Positions 24,609 to 33,643 of a stretch of 64,000 nucleotides of DNA are shown in pieces (positions within the stretch are counted from its first letter, which is position 1; every line of letters starts with the position of its first letter). Both the position numbers and the translations under genes were made by a program. The DNA comes from Deltaproteobacteria bacterium (GTDB lineage: Bacteria; Myxococcota_A; Polyangia; Polyangiales; Ga0077539): assembly GCA_016218725.1 (NCBI GenBank), contig JACRDB010000154.1, positions 1 through 64,000 of the forward strand, read 5' to 3'. The notes below the pieces were generated by a model, which did no database searches, had not been told where the DNA came from, and saw only the letters and a program-made list of their open reading frames with translations.

Positions 24609-25775
24609 TCACCGGAAGGTGCCCACGGCGCGCGCCACGGCGCTGGCCAAAAGGTCCCGGTAGCGGTCCGTGCGGAGGCGCTGCTCCTCCGTCGGGTTCG
24701 AGATGAACGACAGCTCCACCAGCACCGCGGGCATCCTCGCGCTCACCAGCACGTGGAAGCGCGCGGGGCGCACGCCCTGGTCCTCGGCGTCGGGGTGGAA
24801 GAGCCTCACGTCGTGGAGGAGCGCGCGCTGCACCACCCCGGCCAGGGCGTAGGAGCGCTGGCCGTGCTGTGACAATCGCAGGTCCGCGAGGATCCGCGGC
24901 AGGTCCGAGCCGAGGGCGTCCTCGGTGAGGAACTCCCCCTCGCGGGCCGTCACCCTCGCCGCCACGCGGTCGCTGGTGGTGTCCAGCACCCACACCGAGA
25001 GCCCGTGGGACGCGGGGTTCGTGGTCGCGTTGCAGTGGATCGAAAGGAACAGGTCCGCGCGGGCGTCGTTGGCCTGCGCGATGCGATCTTCCAGGGAGAC
25101 ATAGACGTTGCGGTCCCGGGAGAGCACCACCTGGACGCCGTGCTGCGTGGCCAGGCGCTCGGCCACGCGGCGGGCCACGTCGAGGTTCACCGCGGCCTCG
25201 TGGAGCCCGGTGGGGCCCACGGCCCCCGGGTCGCTCCCACCATGCCCCGGGTCCACCACCACCCGACGGAAGGCCCCCAGCGGCCGCGAGGGCTCCGCCC
25301 TGGGGGCAGGCGCGGGGGCGGGCACCAGCCACGGGCAGCGCGTCGCCAGGGCCCCCCGGGCCAGCGGGTCCCCGGGCGCCGTCTCCTCCGCGCGTCGCCG
25401 CAGGGCCACACACGCGCGGGCGAGGTCCGGGTCCCGGGCCGCGAGCTGCAGGACCTCGTCGGCGCGGGCGAGGTCCTCGGCGCCGCCCTGGAGCGCCCTC
25501 CGCGCCAGGAGCAGGTCCACGGCCAGGGTCAGGGCCTCCGCGGTCCGAGGGCTCGGGGGCTCGCTGCGGGCGCCGTCCACGAGTTCCGCCACCACGCCGT
25601 CCACCCCGGCCGAGGGCCTTCGGGCCCGGAGCTGCCGCAGGAGCTCGGTCCCTTGGGCCACCGCCGCGGGCAGCGCCCGGGCCTCCTCCGGGGACGGCGC
25701 GGGCGCCGGGCCCTGGCAGGCCCCGAGGAGCGCCGCCGTCGCCGCGAGGACGCGCTGAGTGAAGGAGGGCGGCAC
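24609..25775 (-). CDS. N-acetylmuramoyl-L-alanine amidase (Amidase_3), lipoprotein
   Basis: A 388-residue zinc amidase that cleaves the bond between MurNAc and L-Ala of peptidoglycan. The N-terminus has lipobox LLGAC, anchoring it to a membrane. Residues about 20-165 are an Ala/Arg-rich helical region. The catalytic domain has the zinc ligands and catalytic Glu of the AmiC family in order: VVVDPGHGGSDPGA (His), GLHEAAVNLDVA (Glu), LFLSIHCNA (His) and VLVELSFISNPTEE (Glu). No SPOR or AMIN domain is obvious. The GTG at 25775 lies 7 bases after TGC-TATCGC, again a leaderless arrangement. It is divergent from the TPR gene at 25852. Confidence 0.9.
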   Translation of the reverse strand: MPPSFTQRVLAATAALLGACQGPAPAPSPEEARALPAAVAQGTELLRQLRARRPSAGVDGVVAELVDGARSEPPSPRTAEALTLAVDLLLARRALQGGAEDLARADEVLQLAARDPDLARACVALRRRAEETAPGDPLARGALATRCPWLVPAPAPAPRAEPSRPLGAFRRVVVDPGHGGSDPGAVGPTGLHEAAVNLDVARRVAERLATQHGVQVVLSRDRNVYVSLEDRIAQANDARADLFLSIHCNATTNPASHGLSVWVLDTTSDRVAARVTAREGEFLTEDALGSDLPRILADLRLSQHGQRSYALAGVVQRALLHDVRLFHPDAEDQGVRPARFHVLVSARMPAVLVELSFISNPTEEQRLRTDRYRDLLASAVARAVGTFR

Positions 25776-25782
25776 CCCGCGG

Positions 25783-25791
25783 GCGATAGCA
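25783..25791 (-). promoter_or_regulatory. Extended -10 (TGC TATCGC) for the amidase gene
   Basis: It ends 7 bases before the GTG at 25775. Confidence 0.4.
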
Positions 25792-25831
25792 CCCGTCCCT
25801 CGGGGAGCGGTAATTTCCCACGCCCGGGTGG

Positions 25832-25840
25832 TGCTATGCT
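25832..25840 (+). promoter_or_regulatory. Extended -10 (TGC TATGCT) for the TPR/transmembrane gene
   Basis: It ends 11 bases before the ATG at 25852. No Shine-Dalgarno sequence lies between. Confidence 0.5.
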
Positions 25841-25851
25841 GGAGCACCCGG

Positions 25852-26661
25852 ATGAGGCTCGCGACGACCCTGCTGCTGGCGCTCGTCCTCGCGGTCCCCG
25901 CCGCGCAGGCCCAACCCCGCGCGACACCCACACCCGCCGTCGCGGCCCCCACGGAGGCCGAGATGGCCATCGCGAGGGAGCAGTTCCGCCGGGGTGTGAC
26001 CGCCGTCCGGGCCGAGCGCTGGGAGGAAGCGAGGGACGCCTTCGGGCGCGCCTACGCGATCTCGCAACAACCCCTGGCGCTGTTCAACCTGGCCGGGGCC
26101 CAGGTGCGCTCCGGGCGCCTCACCGAGGCCGCCGAGAGCTACCGGCGCTACCTGGACATGCCGCTGGATGGCCCCGCCGCCGCCCAACGGGACAACGCCG
26201 CCAACGCCCTGGCCGAGGTCGAGCGCACCCTCGCCCACCTCCAGGTGCAGGCCCAGAACCTCGACCCCGCGGACCTCCTGCGCCTCGATGAGCGCGTCCT
26301 GGACCACGCCCTGGCCGCCCAGGGCGTCCCCGCGGACCCCGGACACCACGCCGTCACCGTCCGGCGAGGTACCACGGACCTGGCCCGCGTCGAGGTGCAG
26401 CTCGCCACCGGGAGCCGCGAGGTCGTCCGCCTCCAACTCCCAACAAGAACCCCCGAGGTGGCTGTAGGTGTTGGACCTACACCACACCCTCCCGGTGGGG
26501 ATGTGACTGTGCGGCGCCGTGGGGTGCTGCGGTCTCCGTGGTTCTGGGGGGGCGTGGGTGTGGTGGTGGTGGGCGCGGCGGTGGCCACGGTGTTCCTGAC
26601 GGCGTCGGCGCCGCCGGCCTTCGAGGGGAGCCTCCCGCCGGGACGGGTGACCGTGCAGTGA
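25852..26661 (+). CDS. Exported TPR protein with C-terminal membrane anchor
   Basis: A 269-residue protein with a signal peptide (TLLLALVLAVPAAQAQ). Residues about 35-110 form one or two TPR-like helical hairpins (EQFRRGVTAVRAERWEEARDA, then LALFNLAGAQVRSGRLTEAAESY). A charged region follows, then one transmembrane helix (WFWGGVGVVVVGAAVATVFL) near residues 225-250. This type of TPR plus membrane-anchor protein is common beside Ser/Thr kinases in myxobacteria, but no kinase adjoins here. Its TGA overlaps the GTG of the next gene (GTGA), so it is the first gene of a two-gene operon. Confidence 0.78.
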   Translation: MRLATTLLLALVLAVPAAQAQPRATPTPAVAAPTEAEMAIAREQFRRGVTAVRAERWEEARDAFGRAYAISQQPLALFNLAGAQVRSGRLTEAAESYRRYLDMPLDGPAAAQRDNAANALAEVERTLAHLQVQAQNLDPADLLRLDERVLDHALAAQGVPADPGHHAVTVRRGTTDLARVEVQLATGSREVVRLQLPTRTPEVAVGVGPTPHPPGGDVTVRRRGVLRSPWFWGGVGVVVVGAAVATVFLTASAPPAFEGSLPPGRVTVQ

Positions 26662-28355
26662 GGGCTCGGCGGGGCAGGTGGAGGCTGGCGTGGGCGGCGC
26701 TCCTCGTGGGGTGCGCGGCGGACCCGACGGAGCTTGTGCTGATCGTGGACTCGGACCTGCGGGTGCCCTCGGAGCTGGACGCGGTGGGCGTGCTGGTGGT
26801 GGCCGCGGGGGGAGGGCGCACGGAGACCGAGGGGGCCCTGGTGGGCAACGGGGCCCTCACGCTGCCGTTGACGCTCGGGATCACCGCGGCGAGCGAGTCC
26901 ACGGGACCCGTGACGCTCACGGTGACCGGGCGGAGCATGGGCCGCGCGGTGGTGGTGCGGGAGGCCCGGGTGGCCTTTGTCCCGCGCACCCGGAGGGCCT
27001 TCCGGGTGGTGCTCCAGCGAGGGTGCGTGGGGGTGCCGTGCGCCGCGGGCCAGACCTGCGAGGACGGCCGCTGCCGCGCGGTGGCGGTGGCCCCGGAGGA
27101 GCTCGGGCCCTTCCAGGGCGTCCCCCCGAGGGTGGACGCCGGACCGGCTCCGGGCGACGGGGGGATGGACACCCCCCTCGGCGTGGACACGGAGCCCCCG
27201 CCGGACACGATGGTGGCGATGGACTCTGGCGCGCCGGACACCACTGCGCCGGACACGACGCCGCCGATGGACACCGCGGTGGCGGTGGACACCACAGCAC
27301 CGATGGACACCACGCCGCCGATGGACACCACACCACCGATGGACACGGCGGTGGCGGTAGACACGACCCCGGCGATGGACACGACGCCGCCCGCGGACAC
27401 GCGCCCCCCCGCGGACACCGCCAGGGACACGGCGGACTCGGGCACCGCGTGCCCGTGCTCGGCGGGGCTCACGTGCTGCGGCACGGTGTGCTCGGCGCTC
27501 GCGACGGACCCTGCGCACTGCGGCCGCTGCGGGGTGCGCTGCGTGGCGCCGCCGATGGCCGTCTCCGCGTGCGTCCTGGGCGCCTGCGCCACGATGTGCA
27601 TGGCGGGCTTCGGGGACTGCGACGGCCTGGCCGCGAACGGCTGCGAGGCCAGCCTCGGCACGGCGATCCTGCACTGCGGGCGCTGCGGCCAGCCCTGCGC
27701 GCCGGCCAACGCGGTCGGGCAGTGCGTGGCCGGGCGGTGCACCATCCAGCGCTGCAACGCGCCCTTCGCGGACTGTGACATGAACCCCGCCAACGGCTGC
27801 GAGACCAACCTCCGCACGCCGGAGAACTGCGGCGAGTGCGGCATGCGCTGCATGCCACCGAGCACCATGGTGGCCACCTGCCCCGCGGGGCGCTGCGCCT
27901 TCGCGTGCTCCGCGGGGACCGCGGACTGCGACATGGACGCCGCCAACGGCTGCGAGACCAGCACGCGCACCGTGGACAACTGCGTCACCTGCGGGAACGT
28001 GTGCGTGCCCCGCGAGCGCGCCACCCCGCGCTGCGGCTCCACGGGCTGCCAGAACAACTGCGTCGGGCTCTTCGGGGACTGCGACGGCAACGTGGCCAAC
28101 GGCTGCGAGCGGGACGTGAGCAGCGACGCGTCCAACTGCGGCGCGTGCAACTTCGAGTGCGGCCTCCCGCGGGCCAACGCGCTGTGCCTCCGGGGGGTGT
28201 GCGGCATCGAGCGCTGCGAGCTGGACTTCGGCAACTGCGACGGGGTGGTCGCCAACGGCTGCGAGGCCAACCTCACCTCGGACAACAACCACTGCGGCCG
28301 CTGCGGCCTCCGGTGCATGGGCGGCACGACCTGCATGGACGGGCGCTGCATGTAG
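26658..28355 (+). CDS. Cys-rich lipoprotein with Asp/Thr linker and repeated NGCE modules
   Basis: A 565-residue predicted lipoprotein; the GTG start overlaps the upstream stop. Lipobox LLVGC is at the N-terminus. A 120-residue beta-rich domain comes next. Residues about 157-262 are an Asp/Thr/Pro spacer built on 15-bp repeats (MDTTP units). The rest consists of about six modules of 40-50 residues with the pattern F..CD......NGCE.....C..CG..C, likely disulfide-linked and extracellular. Such modules are frequent in Myxococcota surface proteins of unknown function. The gene ends in a hairpin that spans its stop codon. Confidence 0.82.
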   Translation: MRARRGRWRLAWAALLVGCAADPTELVLIVDSDLRVPSELDAVGVLVVAAGGGRTETEGALVGNGALTLPLTLGITAASESTGPVTLTVTGRSMGRAVVVREARVAFVPRTRRAFRVVLQRGCVGVPCAAGQTCEDGRCRAVAVAPEELGPFQGVPPRVDAGPAPGDGGMDTPLGVDTEPPPDTMVAMDSGAPDTTAPDTTPPMDTAVAVDTTAPMDTTPPMDTTPPMDTAVAVDTTPAMDTTPPADTRPPADTARDTADSGTACPCSAGLTCCGTVCSALATDPAHCGRCGVRCVAPPMAVSACVLGACATMCMAGFGDCDGLAANGCEASLGTAILHCGRCGQPCAPANAVGQCVAGRCTIQRCNAPFADCDMNPANGCETNLRTPENCGECGMRCMPPSTMVATCPAGRCAFACSAGTADCDMDAANGCETSTRTVDNCVTCGNVCVPRERATPRCGSTGCQNNCVGLFGDCDGNVANGCERDVSSDASNCGACNFECGLPRANALCLRGVCGIERCELDFGNCDGVVANGCEANLTSDNNHCGRCGLRCMGGTTCMDGRCM

Positions 28356-28365
28356 CGCGCCCGTC
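28338..28365. terminator. Stop-codon-spanning hairpin at a convergent junction
   Basis: GACGGGCGC (28338-28346) pairs with GCGCCCGTC (28357-28365), a 9-bp perfect stem whose 10-base loop includes the TAG stop of the Cys-rich lipoprotein gene. The convergent RHS gene ends 15 bases further on. No T-run. Confidence 0.5.
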
Positions 28366-28379
28366 GGCGGCCCAAGGGG

Positions 28380-31300
28380 TCAGTTCGGCAGGCCGATCTG
28401 GAGGCCGCCGCCCGGGAGGCGCCCCTGGGGCTTGGCGCACCCCACCAGCACGATGGTGCCCCGCCGCGCACGCAGGAAGCCCCGGCGCGACAGGTCGTTG
28501 CCCCAGGACGGCAGGAGCGCCGCGAGCTGGCGGTAGAGCCCCCGAGGGAGCGCTCCAAAGCTCCGTGGGGAGGTGTAGGTGAAGGGCCCACCTCCTCGGA
28601 GGAAGGCCTTCCCGCCGAAGCCTCGGAAGAGGGCCGTGGGCCGGGTGACCTGCACCACCAGGGTGCCCTCGGCGCCGAAGAGCGTGTCTCGGACGAATTT
28701 CGCGATGGCGTCCCTGGTCCAGCCGGGGACGCTGCTGAAGGGCGTCTCGGACAGCACGCGGCTCCCGGGGAAGAGCAGCGCCCGCTGGATCGCCGCGCAG
28801 ACGCGCTTGGCCGCCCGGGCGATCATCTGCGCGTAGCCGCGCGCCAGCACGATCACCCGGCGCACGGCGTCGCGGATGGTGGCGGCGTACTCCGAGAGCA
28901 CGCTCTCGCCCGTGGGGTCGAGGTACGCCACGGGGTTCCCCGCGGCGAAGAGGTACGGCGCCGCCGTGCGAGGGTCCTGGGCGTCCGGCGGGGCGGGGTC
29001 CCGCGAGAGGAAGGCCCCCGTCTCCGGGTCGTACACCCGCGCCCGCAGCCAGAGGAGCCCGCTCGGCCCGAGGGAGAGGTGCCCCTCGAAGCCCAGGCCC
29101 ACGGCGGGCGCGCCGGGCAGCCGCCCCCAGGCGTCGTAGGGGCGGGCCTCGACGGAGCCCGCGTCGCTTGCGAGCACCCGGGGCGAGCCCAGGACGTCCG
29201 TGTGGGCCACCACGCGCTCGGCGCTGGCGCCCGCGCCGCGCGTGCGGAGGAAGAGCTCGTCGGCCCACGCCACGCTCTCCGCCGAGGCCCCTTCGCCCTC
29301 TTCCACCAGCGTGGCCAGGCCGTCGGCGCTGTCGAAGAGGAGCCGCGTGCCCCTGCCCGCGACGTCCACCGAGGCCAGCGCCCCGAGGGGGTCGTAGCGC
29401 AGCGTTGTCACCTCCGGCGCGCCCCCGGAGGCGCGCTCGACGCGCAGGAGCCGGTCCCTGGCGTCCCAGGTGTAGCGCACGGAGCGCGCCCCGGGGCCCT
29501 CCTCGGCCACCCGTCGGCCGCGCTCGTCGTAGCGGTAGACGGTCACCCCCGCGGGGCCCGTGCGCCGCAGGAGCTGGTCGTCGCCGTCGTACTCGAAGCG
29601 CGCCTCCACGCCGTCGCGGGTCTCCGTCAGGCGGTTGCCCGAGGGGTCCACGGTCCACCGATGGTCGTAGGCCCCGGAGCCCGTGCGCACCTCGCGCAGG
29701 AGCCGGCCCGCGTCGTCGTAGGTGTAGCGCGTGGTGGCGTCCGCGGAGCCCGCCCGCTCGCGCTGCGTGAGCCTGCGCCCGGAGCGGTCGTAGGTGTAGT
29801 CCAGCGCGAGGAGCGCGGCGTCCCCGCGGCGCACCTCCACCCGGAGCACCCGGTCCCGGAGGTCGTACACCCAGGTGCGCGTGGTGCCGTCCGGGAAGCG
29901 CGCGGCGGTGCGGCGCCCCATGGCGTCCACGGTGAAGGTCGTGCGCCCCCCGGCCGCGTCGGTCATCGCCGTGAGGCGCCCGGAGGCGTCGTAGGTGTAG
30001 GCCACGGCGCCCGCGGGCGTGCGCCGCGAGACGACCCTCCCGCCGCTGTCGTAGGCCCGCTCGATGAAGGCCCCGCCCGGCAGGTCCGCGCGGAGCACGC
30101 GGCCCTGGGCGTCGCGCCGCAGGCGCACCTCCCCCGCGGGGTCCCGCACGGTCACCGGGTACTCCCCGGCGTCGAAGGTCTGCTCCACCCTGGACGCGTC
30201 GCTGTACTCGATGCGCGTGAGCCTCCCCCGCAGGTCGTGGGTGAAGCGCCGCACGGTCCCGTCCAGGTGCACCTCCTCCGAGGGCTGCCCCGCGGCGTCG
30301 TAGCGCAGCGCGCGGCTGCGCCCGCCGGGGAGCGTCACCCGCGTGAGGTAGCCGCCCTCGTCGTGGGAGAAGCGCGTGCGGCCCCCCCGCGGGTCCGTGA
30401 GCGTAACCAGGCGCCCGGCGCTGTCGTATTCATACTGGAGCCTCACCCCGCCAGGGAGAACAGCGGTCTCCAGGTCACCGTTGCAGCGCAGGGTGTAGCT
30501 CGTGCGGCGGCCCTCCTCGTCGGTGAGGGCCGTCACCTCCCCGCCCGCGGCGTACTCCGTGGCGAGCCTCGCGCCGTCGGGCCACACGATGGCCCTCACG
30601 CGCCCGGCGCCGTCGTGCTCGAAGCGGTACACCCGCCCGAGGGGGTCGGTCATCTCCGAGGGTGCGTGGACCAGCTCCTCGCCGTCGGGGCCCAGCACCG
30701 TGGCCGACGGCCACCGCAGGAGCCACACGGCCCCCACGGCGTCCTCGTGCCGGGTGAGCCGCCCCAGGGCGTCGAAGGCGCTCGTCCAGCGCTCGCCGCC
30801 GGCCTCCGTGAGCTCCACCGGCCGGCCGAGGGCGTCGTAGCGCACGCGGTAGTCCCCGGCGTCCGGGAGCTGGTACCGCACGGCGTCCCCCGCGGCGTTG
30901 CGCTCGTAGCGCTCCACGGAGCCCCGCGCGTCCGTGCGCGTGAGGAGGTGCCCCTCGGGGCTGTGGCTGTAGCGCTCCGTGGCCCCGTCCGGGAGCCGCT
31001 GCGTGGCGGGCTGCCCCGCGGCGTCGTAGGTGAGCAGGGTCTCCCGCCCCAGGGCGTCCCGCATTCGTACGAGCCTCCCCTCGGGGTCGTAGAAGCGCTC
31101 CAGGCGCCTCCCGGGCCCGGCGGTCTCCGCGGTGAGCCTCCCCTCGGGGTCGTAGGTGAAGGCGTAGCGCTCGGCCCCGCGCTGCACCTCGCGCGGGAGC
31201 CCGTCCATGCCGGGCGCGTAGGTCCAGCGCTCGCCGTCGGAGCTGCTCGCCCCGGTGAGCCTCCCGGCGCGGTCGCTGGTGAGGTCCAGGGCGCACGCGG

Positions 31301-33554
31301 GGCGCCCGTCCCCCGCGGGGCGCGCGGCGGTCAACCGCGAGACGAAGCCCTCCGGGCCCACGGCGAAGGTGAAGCCCGCGCCGTCGAGCGCGGTCTCCGC
31401 CGTCATGGCCCGCGGGTCCGCCGCGGCGAAGGTCCTCCGCAGCGAGCTCATGGCGCTCGACGCCATGGACGCCACCGCGTCGAAGGGCCCGTAGGTGAAG
31501 CTCCAGCGCCCTCCCAGGGGGTTCGTGAGGGTGTCCGTGCGGCCGCTGGTGTCGTAGGTGGCGCGCTGGGCGTTGCCGAGGGGGTCCGTCTCCGCGGTGA
31601 CCCTCCCGGCGGGGTCGTAGGCGCGCAGCCAGCGGCCGCCGCGGGCGTCGGTCTCCTCCACCACGGAGCCGTGGTCGTCGTAACGGATGGAGCGCACCAG
31701 CCCCGAGGCCGCCCGGAGCGTCACCGTGCGCGTGGCCGGGTCCTCGGAGCGCTCGACGCGCACGCCGGTCTCGTCGGTGCTCGCCACCAGGCGCCCCGCG
31801 CGGTCGAACTCGTGGCGCAGCCTCACGGCGCCGCTGCCGTCGCGGGCCGTGAGGAGCAGGTGCCGGGCGTCGTAGGCGTAGCTCTCGCGCCGGCCGCTGG
31901 CGTGGGTCATCTCCGCCAGGTCGCCGCGGGCGTCGTAGCGGTACGTCACCGAGGCCCCACCGGGCGCCACCGCGCGGGTGATCCTCCCCGCGGTGTCGCG
32001 CTCCAGGGTGATGCTCCCGCCGTCGTGGCGGATCGCGTCGCGGGTGTAGGCGAGCCGGTGCCCGAAGCGATCCCGCAGCTCCTCCAGCCCGGCGTCCTGG
32101 TGGATCCGGAGCGTGAGCCCGTCGGGGAACCGTACAGTATACACCGCCGGGTCGAAGAGCGTGGTCCCGTCCAGCACCCGGCCGGCCACGAGCTGCGAGC
32201 GCGAGCCCAGGGCGCCGCAGTCTTCGCAGTCCAGCGTGGAGCGCGTGCCGGAGATGTCCCGCCACGCCGGGAGGATCCGGTCGCAGCTGGCAAAGAGCAG
32301 GTTGGGCTCCCAGCCGAAGATGGCCGTGCCCCGCGGGGTGGTGACCTGCACCCGGTGCTGCGGCCGGTCGGTGATGGTGCACCCGATGATGATCCGCCCG
32401 ACGGCGTGGGGCCCCTCGCCCGGCGGAGCGCTCTCGCTCAAGCGGTACTCCACGCGCTCCAGCCACCACCCGCGGCCGAAGTCCCCGACGCCCAGCCGCG
32501 CGGTGTCGTACACCCGCCGGAGACGGAACGGGAAGGCGTCATCGCCGACGGCCACGTCGATGTCCGTGCGCTCGATGGAGAGCCCCCCAGGCGCTACGGT
32601 CTCCGGGTCCACCCGCACCCTGCGCTCGACGGCGGCGCTGTTGCCCCCGAGGTCCCGAGCGGTGAGCCGCAGGGTGTAGTACCCGCCCTCCAGGAGCCCC
32701 GGGTCCAGCGTGCCCAGGGGTCCGTCGGTGACCTCCCTGGAGCCCGTGGAGAGCACCGCGTCCAGGCCCCCGCCCAGGAGCCGGAGCTCGTAGTCCACCA
32801 GGTTCGGGTCCGTCACCGTGCCGGTCACCGCGAGCGCCGCCGAGACCGACGCGGCCTCCGCGGGCGCCGCGATGCGCACCACCGGCGGCGTCGTGTCCGC
32901 CACGCCCACCACCCCGAGGACCCAGCCCTGCTCCGCGCGGCCGCCGCGCCCGTCGGTCACCGCGACGCGCACCGCGTGGCGCCCCACCTGCGCGGGCCTC
33001 GGCACCCAGGTCACCGCCAGGCCGTCGACGCCGAGGTCCATCGGCCCCTCCAGCACCGCGAGCGTCAGCGGGTCGCCGTCCAGGTCCACGGCGTCCACCG
33101 CGTAGCGGTACGCCACCCCCGGCCTCGCGAGGGTCCCAGGCAGCGAGACGATCTCCGGCGGGCGGTTCTCCGTCGCGTCCCCGGTCGCGTCCCCGGTCGC
33201 GTCCCCCGCGCCGTCCGCGGGCGCCCCGTCTGCGGGCGTCCCGTCCTCCGGGGATGCGTCCGTCGCGCCGTCCTCCGAGGCGTCCCCCGAGGTGTCCCCT
33301 GCGCCGTCTGCGGCGTCCCCCGGGGGCGCGTCCTGGGCGCTGTCCGCGGCGGCGCTGTCCATGGCGGCGCTGTCCATGGCGGCGCTGTCCACGGCGGCGC
33401 TGTCCGCGGGGGCCGCGTCGGTGTCCGGGCCGAGGTCCGAGGCCACCTCCGAGGCGTCCCCGCCGCTGTCCGTCCCCTGGGCCGGCTCCGCGCAGCCCGC
33501 GAGCGCCGCGACCACACCCAGCACCGCCATGCCCGAAGCGCGTAGGAAAGTCAT
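28380..33554 (-). CDS. RHS/YD-repeat lipoprotein with possible C-terminal toxin domain
   Basis: A 1,724-residue protein. The signal ends in VVAALAGC (lipobox), so it should be membrane-anchored. Residues about 25-135 are an Asp/Ser/Ala spacer. Two Ig/cadherin-like domains follow (EIVSLPG..., then DTTPPVVRI...). About 1,100 residues of YD repeats (YDAxGRLxxxT type) come next, then the RHS core with EGHLSLGPSGLLWLRAR, YDPETGAFLSRDP and NPVAYLDPTGES, the usual cleavage-adjacent signature. The last 160 residues differ from the repeats: LFRGFGGKAFLRGGGPF, TYTSPRSFG and PGGGLQIG loosely recall ADP-ribosyltransferase or NADase-type tip toxins, which is inference only. No adjacent immunity gene is seen. 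The ATG is 7 bases after TATAGT. Confidence 0.9.
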   Translation of the reverse strand: MTFLRASGMAVLGVVAALAGCAEPAQGTDSGGDASEVASDLGPDTDAAPADSAAVDSAAMDSAAMDSAAADSAQDAPPGDAADGAGDTSGDASEDGATDASPEDGTPADGAPADGAGDATGDATGDATENRPPEIVSLPGTLARPGVAYRYAVDAVDLDGDPLTLAVLEGPMDLGVDGLAVTWVPRPAQVGRHAVRVAVTDGRGGRAEQGWVLGVVGVADTTPPVVRIAAPAEAASVSAALAVTGTVTDPNLVDYELRLLGGGLDAVLSTGSREVTDGPLGTLDPGLLEGGYYTLRLTARDLGGNSAAVERRVRVDPETVAPGGLSIERTDIDVAVGDDAFPFRLRRVYDTARLGVGDFGRGWWLERVEYRLSESAPPGEGPHAVGRIIIGCTITDRPQHRVQVTTPRGTAIFGWEPNLLFASCDRILPAWRDISGTRSTLDCEDCGALGSRSQLVAGRVLDGTTLFDPAVYTVRFPDGLTLRIHQDAGLEELRDRFGHRLAYTRDAIRHDGGSITLERDTAGRITRAVAPGGASVTYRYDARGDLAEMTHASGRRESYAYDARHLLLTARDGSGAVRLRHEFDRAGRLVASTDETGVRVERSEDPATRTVTLRAASGLVRSIRYDDHGSVVEETDARGGRWLRAYDPAGRVTAETDPLGNAQRATYDTSGRTDTLTNPLGGRWSFTYGPFDAVASMASSAMSSLRRTFAAADPRAMTAETALDGAGFTFAVGPEGFVSRLTAARPAGDGRPACALDLTSDRAGRLTGASSSDGERWTYAPGMDGLPREVQRGAERYAFTYDPEGRLTAETAGPGRRLERFYDPEGRLVRMRDALGRETLLTYDAAGQPATQRLPDGATERYSHSPEGHLLTRTDARGSVERYERNAAGDAVRYQLPDAGDYRVRYDALGRPVELTEAGGERWTSAFDALGRLTRHEDAVGAVWLLRWPSATVLGPDGEELVHAPSEMTDPLGRVYRFEHDGAGRVRAIVWPDGARLATEYAAGGEVTALTDEEGRRTSYTLRCNGDLETAVLPGGVRLQYEYDSAGRLVTLTDPRGGRTRFSHDEGGYLTRVTLPGGRSRALRYDAAGQPSEEVHLDGTVRRFTHDLRGRLTRIEYSDASRVEQTFDAGEYPVTVRDPAGEVRLRRDAQGRVLRADLPGGAFIERAYDSGGRVVSRRTPAGAVAYTYDASGRLTAMTDAAGGRTTFTVDAMGRRTAARFPDGTTRTWVYDLRDRVLRVEVRRGDAALLALDYTYDRSGRRLTQRERAGSADATTRYTYDDAGRLLREVRTGSGAYDHRWTVDPSGNRLTETRDGVEARFEYDGDDQLLRRTGPAGVTVYRYDERGRRVAEEGPGARSVRYTWDARDRLLRVERASGGAPEVTTLRYDPLGALASVDVAGRGTRLLFDSADGLATLVEEGEGASAESVAWADELFLRTRGAGASAERVVAHTDVLGSPRVLASDAGSVEARPYDAWGRLPGAPAVGLGFEGHLSLGPSGLLWLRARVYDPETGAFLSRDPAPPDAQDPRTAAPYLFAAGNPVAYLDPTGESVLSEYAATIRDAVRRVIVLARGYAQMIARAAKRVCAAIQRALLFPGSRVLSETPFSSVPGWTRDAIAKFVRDTLFGAEGTLVVQVTRPTALFRGFGGKAFLRGGGPFTYTSPRSFGALPRGLYRQLAALLPSWGNDLSRRGFLRARRGTIVLVGCAKPQGRLPGGGLQIGLPN
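33176..33420. repeat. 12-bp and 15-bp tandem repeats inside the RHS linker
   Basis: A 12-bp unit (about 33176-33209, three copies) and a 15-bp unit (about 33345-33410, four copies) both keep the reading frame. They encode Gly-Asp-Ala-Thr and Met/Val-Asp-Ser-Ala-Ala repeats on the minus strand. Confidence 0.75.
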
Positions 33555-33561
33555 CCCCGAA

Positions 33562-33567
33562 ACTATA
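33562..33567 (-). promoter_or_regulatory. -10 element TATAGT for the RHS gene
   Basis: It matches five of six consensus bases and ends 7 bases before the ATG at 33554, predicting a leaderless mRNA. Further upstream, around 33590, TGTATACAC copies form short palindromes. Confidence 0.55.
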
Positions 33568-33626
33568 CCCATTCCCAGGCCGAGGGGTGTATACACGGTG
33601 TATACCCTCTTGGGGCCTGGCGGCGA

Positions 33627-33635
33627 TGCTACCTT
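33627..33635 (+). promoter_or_regulatory. Extended -10 (TGC TACCTT) for the N-formylglutamate amidohydrolase-like gene
   Basis: It ends 8 bases before the ATG at 33644. An in-frame ATG at 33626 would lie inside the element and is therefore not chosen. Confidence 0.45.
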
Positions 33636-33643
33636 CGGGGGTG

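Noticed and set aside
28380..28900. A separate toxin gene at the 3' end of the RHS gene
   Set aside because: The frame is continuous with the RHS core and no start codon with a promoter or ribosome site separates them.
29079..33545. A 1,488-codon open frame antisense to the RHS gene
   Set aside because: Its product is repetitive Arg/Gly/Val/His with no recognisable fold. The minus-strand frame has the lipobox, YD repeats and RHS core.
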